DNA from: an uncultured Candidatus Melainabacteria bacterium
Lineage (GTDB): Bacteria > Cyanobacteriota > Vampirovibrionia > Gastranaerophilales > Gastranaerophilaceae
Length of the DNA stretch: 31,117 nt
NCBI GenBank assembly: GCA_934754735.1
Contig: CAKVJE010000011.1
Location: forward strand, 1-31,117
Direction of reading: 5' to 3'
Each line of letters begins with the position of its first letter. Position 1 is the first letter of the stretch. The notes beneath the pieces are model-generated. The model was not told where the DNA came from. It was given only the letters and a program-made list of their open reading frames with translations, and searched no databases. The position numbers and the translations under genes are program-made. Shown piece by piece: positions 16,121 through 23,214 of the stretch.

Positions 16121-17214
16121 TGTCGAATTTTAACAATGTTTATAAGGGGAAAACTGTTCTTGTTACAGGACATACTGGTTTTAAAGGAAGCTGGTTATCA
16201 ATTTGGTTAACTATGCTTGGCGCAAATGTTGTAGGTTATGCGCTTGACCCATATTCAACAAGAAGCAACTATTGCGCTTCTCATCTTAAAGAACATATTT
16301 TTGCTGATGTTCGCGGCGATATGAGAGATGGTGAAAAATTAGAAGAAACAATAGCAAAATACCAACCTGAAATTGTTTTTCACCTTGCAGCACAAGCTCT
16401 TGTAAGAACTGCTTATGACAATCCTAAATATACTTATGAAACAAACGTAATAGGTTCACTTAATGTTTTAGAAGCGGTTAGAAAGTTTGACTGCATTAAA
16501 ACAGTTGTTATGATTACATCTGATAAATGTTATGAAAATGTTGAACAAATTTGGGGTTACAAAGAAACTGACAGAATGGGCGGATACGACCCATACTCTT
16601 CATCTAAAGGTTGTGCCGAATTAATGATTTCTTCATATAGAAATTCATATTTCAATCCAAAAGATTACGCAAAACACGGCAAAGCTATCGCTTCCGTTAG
16701 AGCCGGAAACGTTATAGGTGGTGGCGATTGGTCTGATAACAGATTGGTTCCGGATTGTATAAGATTTATTGAAGAAAATAAAGATATTGAAATCAGAAGT
16801 CCAAAAGCAACTCGTCCTTGGGAACACGTTTTAGAACCACTTAGCGGATATTTAAGAGTTGGACAAAAATTAATGGAAAACCCTGTTGAATACGCACAAG
16901 GATTTAACTTTGGCCCACCAATCGAATGTAATAAAACAGTTTGGGAAGTTTGTGAGTATTTAACAAAATACTATGGCAAAGGCAGAGTTGTTGATAAATC
17001 AACTCCGAATATGGTGCATGAAAACACTTTGTTGAGTTTGGATGTTACAAAAGCATATAGAATGTTGCAATGGAAAGCTATGTTAAATTTCTATGAAGCA
17101 ATTGAATATACTGTTGATTGGTATAAAGAAGCGCTTAATAGTAATGATATGTTTGAATTTTCTAAGCAACAAATCAAAAACCACATGGCAAAAGGATATA
17201 TGTGGGAAGAGTAG
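16120..17214 (+). CDS. rfbG: CDP-glucose 4,6-dehydratase
   Basis: This SDR converts CDP-D-glucose to CDP-4-keto-6-deoxy-D-glucose with bound NAD. The 364-residue protein is of family length. It shows GHTGFKGSW (17-25), HLAAQALVRTAY (88-99), the active-site strand ITSDKCYEN (132-140, T133 and D135), the Y159-x3-K163 pair in YDPYSSSKG (156-164) and RAGNVIGGGDW (194-204), all characteristic of RfbG. An AAGGAG lies eight bases before the ATG, which overlaps the preceding stop by one base. The usual next enzyme, RfbH (a 3-dehydrase that leads to 3,6-dideoxy sugars), is not in this window. A repeat block of about 350 bases separates rfbG from the rest of the cluster. Confidence 0.93.
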   Translation: MSNFNNVYKGKTVLVTGHTGFKGSWLSIWLTMLGANVVGYALDPYSTRSNYCASHLKEHIFADVRGDMRDGEKLEETIAKYQPEIVFHLAAQALVRTAYDNPKYTYETNVIGSLNVLEAVRKFDCIKTVVMITSDKCYENVEQIWGYKETDRMGGYDPYSSSKGCAELMISSYRNSYFNPKDYAKHGKAIASVRAGNVIGGGDWSDNRLVPDCIRFIEENKDIEIRSPKATRPWEHVLEPLSGYLRVGQKLMENPVEYAQGFNFGPPIECNKTVWEVCEYLTKYYGKGRVVDKSTPNMVHENTLLSLDVTKAYRMLQWKAMLNFYEAIEYTVDWYKEALNSNDMFEFSKQQIKNHMAKGYMWEE

Positions 17215-17221
17215 GTTGTCT

Positions 17222-17540
17222 AGAGAGAATTGCCTCCCTTTATAGGGGGAGGCCGCAGATGTGCTTGAGGCTGTGCCGAAAGCTACAGATGCGGGTGGGG
17301 GCTTATCTTTATGGATTACTTCGTCTCTCTGATAATCATTGCTCTTTGCAATTGTACAATTACAAGAAACATGAACGACAATGGCGCATCCCCTCTCCTT
17401 GGGAGAGGGTTAGGGAGAGGGTTTTATTAACTTAAAAAAATAACACCCTCTCAAGAATTTCTAAATTCAAGGGCACAATCAAATAACAAATCTTGAGACC
17501 CTTTCATTAAGAAATTCTATCTCCCCACAGGGGAGAGGAC
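17222..17540. repeat. Composite intergenic repeat block inside the glycan cluster
   Basis: Several modules follow one another: a palindrome CCTCCC..GGGAGG near 17233-17252; a segment ending in GATGCGGGTGGGGGCTTAT (17288-17306) whose reverse complement resembles 30719-30770; an unrelated filler; the palindrome CCCTCTCC-TTG-GGAGAGGG (17391-17409) with tail TTAGGGAGAGGG; and the 65-bp inverted-repeat element copy 2 (17454-17518) with a CTCCCC/GGGGAG hairpin on its right. Any open frame here is repeat-derived. The palindromes may reduce read-through from rfbG into the flavoprotein gene, but no T-run follows them, so continued transcription is possible. Confidence 0.8.
17454..17518. repeat. Short inverted-repeat element (copy 2)
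   Basis: The ends AGAATTTCTAAATTCAAGGG (17454-17473) and CCCTTTCATTAAGAAATTCT (17499-17518) are identical to those of copy 1 at 4-67, and the 25-base core shares CAAATAA.AAAT with copy 1. It sits between a CACCCTCTC sequence and a CTCCCC/GGGGAG hairpin, as if inserted into, or assembled with, another repeat. Confidence 0.75.
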
Positions 17541-17565
17541 AATACACAAAACAAAAAGGAACAAA

Positions 17566-18852
17566 ATGGGAACAGTAATATTAGGAAGTGGAATTGCAGG
17601 CATTTCAGCGGGTTATCATTTGGAAAAATCCGGTGAAAAGGTTGTTATTTATGAAAAAAATAACGACTGGGGCGGATTGTGCGGAAATTTTACAATCGAT
17701 GGTTTTCGCTTTGACAAATTTGTGCATTTTAGTTTTGCACAAGATGAATATATTGTGAATAAATTTAAAGAGTCAGGGGAATTGTTTGAACATGTGCCAT
17801 ACCCTTCAAACTATTATAAAGGGTTGTGGTTAAGACATCCTGCACAAAATAATTTGGCGCCTTTATCGACAGAAGAGAAAACTAAAATAATTTGTGATTT
17901 TGTTAATCGTAAACATGTTGAGATAGATAATTTAAAAGATTATGGAGAATGGTTGCAAGTTCAATATGGAGATTATTTTGCACATAATTTTCCTTATAAA
18001 TATACTCGCAAATATTGGGGTGTAGAACCGGAAGAACTAGAAACAAAATGGGTTGGTAAACGTATGTATACTCCTGATTTGGAACAAGTTTTAAAGGGTG
18101 CATTTGAAACTCAAGATGAATGTTTTTATTATGCAAAAATTATGAAATATCCTAAAAAAGGAGGTTTCAGAAGTATATTGAACTCTACAAGAGAGGGTTT
18201 AGAGATTAAATTTAATAAAGAAGTTGTAGCAATAGATACCAAAAATAAAATTGTAACTTTTAAAGATGGGACAAAAGCAGAATATACAAGACTGGTTTCT
18301 ACTTTACCAATGCCTGAAATAATAAATATGTTGGATAATGTTCCTGCAAATGTAAAAACTGCGGCACAAAATTTAATGTTTACTTCCGGTTATATGGTTT
18401 CTTTAGGGTTCAATAAACCTGATATTGCGAAATATTTGTGGTTTTACATTTATGACGAAGATATATTGTCTTCAAGAGTTTATTCGCCGAATTTAAAATC
18501 GCCTGATAATGTTCCGGTTGGTTGTAGTTCATTACAGGCAGAAATATTTTTCTCTAATAATGCAAAAATACCGGAAAAAGAAATTGTTTTAGAAAATACA
18601 GTTTCAAAACTTATCAAAATGGGTGTTTGCAAACCGGAAGATATTGTAGTTAAAGACATAAGGTTTGAAAAATATGCCAATGTGATTTTTGACAAAGATA
18701 TATACAAAAATCGTCAAATAGTATTGGATTATTTGAAAGAACAAAATATTGAGTCTATTGGGCGCTTTGGTAAATGGGAATACATGTGGACACATCAGGC
18801 TTACGCAGACGGAATGGGAGTTCAGAGAAAGGATTGTTGTAATGCGAAATAA
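17566..18852 (+). CDS. FAD-dependent oxidoreductase/mutase-like protein (UDP-galactopyranose-mutase or amine-oxidase type fold)
   Basis: The 428-residue protein starts with a flavin dinucleotide-binding fold: GSGIAGISAG (7-16) and the acidic E30 that would bind the adenosine ribose, followed by WGGLCG (35-40). Near the C-terminus, SIGRFGKWEYMWTHQAYADG resembles the GR.G.W.Y...A..G segment that closes the FAD site in UDP-galactopyranose mutase and protoporphyrinogen-oxidase-like proteins. Members in sugar clusters act as nucleotide-sugar ring mutases or as oxidoreductases; which applies is not known. AAGGAA lies five bases before the ATG. The end overlaps the next SDR gene by 11 bp, so the two are coupled and probably act on the same sugar. 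Confidence 0.75.
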   Translation: MGTVILGSGIAGISAGYHLEKSGEKVVIYEKNNDWGGLCGNFTIDGFRFDKFVHFSFAQDEYIVNKFKESGELFEHVPYPSNYYKGLWLRHPAQNNLAPLSTEEKTKIICDFVNRKHVEIDNLKDYGEWLQVQYGDYFAHNFPYKYTRKYWGVEPEELETKWVGKRMYTPDLEQVLKGAFETQDECFYYAKIMKYPKKGGFRSILNSTREGLEIKFNKEVVAIDTKNKIVTFKDGTKAEYTRLVSTLPMPEIINMLDNVPANVKTAAQNLMFTSGYMVSLGFNKPDIAKYLWFYIYDEDILSSRVYSPNLKSPDNVPVGCSSLQAEIFFSNNAKIPEKEIVLENTVSKLIKMGVCKPEDIVVKDIRFEKYANVIFDKDIYKNRQIVLDYLKEQNIESIGRFGKWEYMWTHQAYADGMGVQRKDCCNAK

Positions 18853-19717
18853 AAAAGTATTTATAACCGGAGGTACAGGTTTGATAGGAAAAGAAACGAT
18901 ACCTTTTCTTAAACAAGCTGGATTTGAAATTTATGCTCTAACAATAGGTGATGAAATTGATAATGAAGATGTCAAATTTGTTAAAGCAAATTTGTTTGAT
19001 AAAAATTCGATAGATAAAGTTTTATCGGAAATAAAACCTGAATTTTTACTCCATTATGCGTGGTTAAGCACAGGTTTGTTTAATGATAACAGCAATTTTG
19101 ATTTTCTTATTTCATCAATTGATTTGTTGAAATCATTTGTTAAATATGGTGGAAAACGTGTTGTAATGGCGGGAACTTATGCCGAATACGGTTATCATAA
19201 TGAAACATTAAAAGAAACAATGCCTGCAGAACCAATCAATATTTATAGCCAATGTAAAGATTTTGTGCATCAAATTTCAGAATCTTATTGTAAAAATAAT
19301 GGTGTTTCATTTGGTTGGGGAAGAATTTTTTCTGCTTTCGGAAAAGAAACTGACCCAAGAAGGCTAACTTCTGATGTGATTAATCATTTGAGAGCAGAAG
19401 AACCTGTAACCATAAGAAGCGGAAGCTTGGTAAGAGATTATATTTATACAAAAGATATTGCAGCAGCTTTTGTAAAGTTTTTGGATAGCGATGTTGAAGG
19501 AGTTGTAAATATTTGCACCGGAAAAGATACAACTATTCATGATTATGTAATGAAAATTGCAAAAATTATGAATAAAGAACATCTTGTAATTTTTAATGAA
19601 CAAGCAAGTCCGCAACAGGTGAGAGTTGTTGGAGACAGCACGAGATTAAATAACGAAGTTGGATTTGTTCCAAAGTATACAATTGAAGAAGGATTGAAAG
19701 AGGTTGTGAATGGATAA
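18842..19717 (+). CDS. Extended SDR, paralogue of the 15212-16120 gene
   Basis: From the ATG at 18842 the protein has 291 residues. It has ITGGTGLIG (8-16), an AGTYAEYG strand (110-117), the catalytic pair Y135-x3-K139 (YSQCK) and a VNICTGK turn. Longer in-frame starts exist within the flavoprotein gene, but the ATG at 18842 has AAAGGA eight bases upstream and begins directly at the Rossmann strand. It overlaps the flavoprotein stop by 11 bp and the GT8 start by 8 bp. Similarity to the first SDR of the cluster points to duplication and two related steps on the same nucleotide sugar (for example reduction and epimerisation); this is inference. Confidence 0.85.
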   Translation: MRNKKVFITGGTGLIGKETIPFLKQAGFEIYALTIGDEIDNEDVKFVKANLFDKNSIDKVLSEIKPEFLLHYAWLSTGLFNDNSNFDFLISSIDLLKSFVKYGGKRVVMAGTYAEYGYHNETLKETMPAEPINIYSQCKDFVHQISESYCKNNGVSFGWGRIFSAFGKETDPRRLTSDVINHLRAEEPVTIRSGSLVRDYIYTKDIAAAFVKFLDSDVEGVVNICTGKDTTIHDYVMKIAKIMNKEHLVIFNEQASPQQVRVVGDSTRLNNEVGFVPKYTIEEGLKEVVNG

Positions 19718-20732
19718 TTATGAAAATGATTTTATAAATATAATTATTCCTGCATCTTCGTTTTATGTGCCTTATTTATCGGCATTACTTGTTTCTATTT
19801 TATGTAATAAGAATAAAGAAGATAAGTTATTTTTTCATATATTAACAGAGGATATTACAGAAAAAGATAAGCATAAATTAGCATTTTTAAAATTTTATGG
19901 TGAGTTTAAAATAGAATATGTATACCCGAATTCAGATTTAATTGCTGGTATAAAAGAATGTGTTTCAAAATATATTAATAATTTATGTAATTATAAACTA
20001 CATATATCATCATTATTCCCAAATATACATAAAGCAATTATTTTAGAAGGTGACATGATAGTGTTAAGTTCACTAAAAGAGTTATATGATATAGACATAA
20101 ATGATACTCCATTTGCAGCAGTAAAAGACTCTTGGGTTGAAAATATACAAGAAACTCAATTTGATATACCTAAAAAATATCGTTATTGTAATACAGGTAT
20201 GTTTTTGGCGAATTTAGATTTATGGAGAAAGTTAAAAATAGAGGATGTTTTTAAAGATATAATAAAAAAATATAATGATAAATTATTGTTTCCTGATCAA
20301 GATATTTTTAATATAGCATTTCATAAAGTTACTAAGCATTTGCCTGCAAAGTGGAATATTTATGTCAATATTAATTATAATCATATAGAAGAACAAAAAG
20401 AAGCGTATGAGCAAGGTCTTGATAATTTTGCGGGAATAATACATTATGCGGCACCAGACAAGCCTTGGAATAAGGATACTAATTGCTCAGAATATTTTTG
20501 GTTTTATGCAAGAAAAACACCTTTTTATGAAAAAATGTTAGAGAATTATTTACAAAAAGACTTATATTTTGAATTAGAACAGGCGTTTAAATATAAAAAG
20601 AATTTTTTGAACTATTTGCGTTACGTATTAATAAATAAATTGTTCCCATTTTATAAAAAAGAACATTATTTAGAAAAAGAAAAACAATATAACGAGTTAT
20701 TATCTATAGCAAAAAAAATAAGAGGTGTGTAA
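19710..20732 (+). CDS. Family 8 (LgtC/WaaI-like) glycosyltransferase
   Basis: GT8 enzymes are retaining galactosyl- or glucosyltransferases that often act on lipopolysaccharide. The 340-residue protein shows IIPASSFYVPYLSALLVSIL (12-31), ILEGDMIV (111-118), the YCNTGMFLANLDLW segment (159-172), PDQDIFN (195-201) and HYAAPDKPW (245-253), the usual C-terminal His/Lys-Pro-Trp motif. The metal motif is E113-G-D115, with Glu where GT8 proteins normally have Asp. The basic, aromatic C-terminus (about 290-335) may bind the membrane. The start overlaps the preceding SDR by 8 bp and the stop overlaps the next start by one base, so it belongs to one operon. The coding sequence is noticeably A/T-rich. 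Confidence 0.87.
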   Translation: MDNYENDFINIIIPASSFYVPYLSALLVSILCNKNKEDKLFFHILTEDITEKDKHKLAFLKFYGEFKIEYVYPNSDLIAGIKECVSKYINNLCNYKLHISSLFPNIHKAIILEGDMIVLSSLKELYDIDINDTPFAAVKDSWVENIQETQFDIPKKYRYCNTGMFLANLDLWRKLKIEDVFKDIIKKYNDKLLFPDQDIFNIAFHKVTKHLPAKWNIYVNINYNHIEEQKEAYEQGLDNFAGIIHYAAPDKPWNKDTNCSEYFWFYARKTPFYEKMLENYLQKDLYFELEQAFKYKKNFLNYLRYVLINKLFPFYKKEHYLEKEKQYNELLSIAKKIRGV

Positions 20733-21874
20733 TGAGCAAAGTATCAATAATAGTTCCAGTATATAATCCGCCTGAAAAATATTTAGAGAAATGCATTGAA
20801 AGTATCGTTAATCAAACATTTAAAGATTTAGATATTATTCTTGTAGATAATGAATCAACAGGAAACTGTTCGGATGTTTTAAAAAAATATGCAAAAAAAG
20901 ATTCTAGAATTAATTTAATAGAATTTGAAAAAAATAAAGGATTTGCTGGTGAGGTTAATGAAGGTATAAGGCAATCAAAAGGTGAATTTTTAGCAATAAT
21001 TGATAGCGATGATTGGATTGAAAAAAATGCGATTCAAATTCTACATGATAAATTGAATAATTCTGATTTAGATATGACTATATATTGCTCTAATGTGTTT
21101 GATGAAGAAAAACAAGATTTTATAGATGATCCTTTTTATACATTTTTTCAAATTCCATTGAAATATGATAACTCTTATTTCAAATTTGAAGATGTAAAAG
21201 ATTATATCTTGCATTTTCCAACACAAGCTTGGAATAAGTTTTATAGAAAAAGTTTTATTGTAGATAATAATAATTTTGTTGATGAAGAACTTGGTTCTGC
21301 CGGAGCTGATGCATTTTTTACATTTAATAATTATTTGAATGCAAAAAAAATCGGAATTGTAAGAGACAAATTATATAATTATAGAACAAATCTTGGTGGA
21401 GGAGTTGTAGAATCTTTAAAACAAAAAAATTGTAAAAATTTTATGTTTAACTTTATGTTGTTTGATAAAATTTCAAAATTGATTGTTGATAAAAAATTAA
21501 ATGAAGAATCCGCTTTTCCTTTTGTAACAATAAATATTGAACAACTTTTATTGTTTTACAATTTAATACATTCAAAAAATAAGCCAATTTATTCTGCTAA
21601 AATGAAAGAATATTTTAATTGTCTTGATAAAAATATATATTCTGATAATCAATTAGAAAAATTAAATAAGATTTTAAGAATGAAAATTAAAAGAATCCAG
21701 AATAATAACTATTTTATCTTTTTACTTAAAAATTTTATATTCAGAAAAGAAAATTATATGAATGGACACAAAAATATTATTTTAAATTGTTCGTTTTATA
21801 AAGTTTATCAAGAAAATAATTATAAAATAAAAAATATATTAAATTTAATAAGATGGAAGAAAAGGGTAAAATAA
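20732..21874 (+). CDS. Family 2 glycosyltransferase (tandem copy A)
   Basis: The 380-residue protein has a GT2 domain at its N-terminus: KVSIIVPVYNPPEKYLEKC (3-21), SIVNQTFKDLDIILVDNES (24-42), and IIDSDDWIEKN (89-99) with the D91-S-D93-D94 motif. The later segment TQAWNKFYRK probably lines the acceptor site. It is a paralogue of the next gene, alike in motif order, spacing and the WNKF segment. A basic C-terminal tail (about 330-380) may attach it to the membrane. The start overlaps the GT8 stop by one base. Sugar specificity is unknown. The gene is strongly A/T-biased, with many A runs. Confidence 0.87.
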   Translation: MSKVSIIVPVYNPPEKYLEKCIESIVNQTFKDLDIILVDNESTGNCSDVLKKYAKKDSRINLIEFEKNKGFAGEVNEGIRQSKGEFLAIIDSDDWIEKNAIQILHDKLNNSDLDMTIYCSNVFDEEKQDFIDDPFYTFFQIPLKYDNSYFKFEDVKDYILHFPTQAWNKFYRKSFIVDNNNFVDEELGSAGADAFFTFNNYLNAKKIGIVRDKLYNYRTNLGGGVVESLKQKNCKNFMFNFMLFDKISKLIVDKKLNEESAFPFVTINIEQLLLFYNLIHSKNKPIYSAKMKEYFNCLDKNIYSDNQLEKLNKILRMKIKRIQNNNYFIFLLKNFIFRKENYMNGHKNIILNCSFYKVYQENNYKIKNILNLIRWKKRVK

Positions 21875-23086
21875 ATGGCAAAAGTATCTTTAATTGTTCC
21901 TGTGTATAATCCGAAGGAAGATTATTTTAAAGAATGTATTGATAGTTTATTGAATCAAACTTTGGATAATATAGAAATTATAATAATTGATAATGGTGCT
22001 ACCGGAAGAAATTCTGAAATAGCAAAAGAATATGAACAAAACAATTCTAATGTAAAACTGATTTTCTTAGAAAAAAATATGGGTTTTTCCTATGCCTGTA
22101 ATCAAGCGTTGAAAATTGCAACTGGCGAATATATTCAAATTGTTGATAGCGATGATTTTATAGAAAAAAACACATGCGAATTATTGTACAAAAAAGCTAC
22201 AAAAAATAATGCAGATTTGATAGTATTTGCTTTTAATATGTATAATCAAAAAACAAGGTCTTTTGAAAATAATCCTCACTATTCATTAGCGAATTTTCCT
22301 ATTGAAATGTTACAAACAACATATTCATCAGAAGAATGTATTGATTTTATTTTTAGGTCACCTCTTCAAGATTGGAATAAATTTGTAAAAAGAGAGCTGG
22401 TTTTTGAAAATAATAATTTCTTTACAGAAGATTTAGGGTATGTATTGCCTGATTGTGTGTATTCAATTAAAAATTTTATAAATGCAAAGAAAATAATGTG
22501 TGAGAAAGAATGTCTATATCATTATAGAGTAAATATTTCTTCTAGTGTTGTGAAAGGCTATGCTAAGGAAGATTGTAAATATTTAGATGCACCTATTATT
22601 TTTAGTCAAAAAATTGATGAAATATTGGAAGAAACTAAAAATGCAGAATTATATGCAAAAGAATTAGTCAACATATCACTACGTCATATATTTAGCTATT
22701 ATGACATGGTAAATAAAAAGAATAGAAGCTATTTATATAAAAAAATGCAAGAATATTTTGTTGGAGTTAATCCTAAATTTTATACAAAAGCAAATATTAA
22801 AAATGCTGATTGTTGGTCAGAGTTTAAAAGATTTAAAAAGTATTCATTTTCTTTGTATAACTTTTTAAGATTTTTATATACAAAAAGCAAGCACCATAAT
22901 ATTACAAGAATAAAATTTTTTGGGTTAAGTCTTTACAAAAAGAAATACGCAAATTTTAAGATATATCGAAGATATTTGGGATTTATTCATACAGAACATG
23001 AGGATTTTAACGCAAGAATGGATTATATAATCAAACAAACAACTGAAAATATTTGCGCATATATTGAAACAAAAATAAACAACTAG
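21875..23086 (+). CDS. Family 2 glycosyltransferase (tandem copy B)
   Basis: The 403-residue protein repeats the plan of its upstream neighbour: KVSLIVPVYNPKEDYFKEC (3-21), DNGATGRNSEI (39-49), and IVDSDDFIEKN (89-99) with DSDD at 91-94, then QDWNKFVKRELVF, matching the WNKF segment of copy A. The two are clearly a diverged tandem duplication and probably add related sugars in successive steps. Copy B has an extra C-terminal region (about 340-403) rich in basic and aromatic residues. The ATG follows the preceding stop without a gap, with AAGGG about nine bases upstream. It is the last gene of the cluster and is followed at once by a terminator. Confidence 0.87.
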   Translation: MAKVSLIVPVYNPKEDYFKECIDSLLNQTLDNIEIIIIDNGATGRNSEIAKEYEQNNSNVKLIFLEKNMGFSYACNQALKIATGEYIQIVDSDDFIEKNTCELLYKKATKNNADLIVFAFNMYNQKTRSFENNPHYSLANFPIEMLQTTYSSEECIDFIFRSPLQDWNKFVKRELVFENNNFFTEDLGYVLPDCVYSIKNFINAKKIMCEKECLYHYRVNISSSVVKGYAKEDCKYLDAPIIFSQKIDEILEETKNAELYAKELVNISLRHIFSYYDMVNKKNRSYLYKKMQEYFVGVNPKFYTKANIKNADCWSEFKRFKKYSFSLYNFLRFLYTKSKHHNITRIKFFGLSLYKKKYANFKIYRRYLGFIHTEHEDFNARMDYIIKQTTENICAYIETKINN

Positions 23087-23111
23087 AGTTGGGGGCCACC
23101 CCAACTTTTTT
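23087..23111 (+). terminator. Rho-independent terminator of the glycan cluster
   Basis: AGTTGGGG (23087-23094) pairs with CCCCAACT (23099-23106) around the loop GCCA and is followed by a T-run. It starts one base after the stop codon of the last glycosyltransferase. Confidence 0.9.
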
Positions 23112-23214
23112 ACTAAAATTGCTCTTTATTTTCTCCAATTTTCAATTCCACAACCGGTGAATTTTTTATTTTTACTTGTTTATGCTACCATTATTGTAAT
23201 TGGAGAGGATTATT

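Noticed and set aside
17202..17435. 77-residue open frame after rfbG
   Set aside because: It lies wholly within the repeat block, its composition (Arg, Leu, Cys rich) reflects the G-rich repeats, and it has no ribosome-binding site of note.
13534..23086. Complete O-antigen or capsule locus
   Set aside because: No flippase (Wzx), polymerase (Wzy), ABC polysaccharide exporter or initiating sugar-phosphate transferase is present in the cluster; only precursor and transferase genes are seen.
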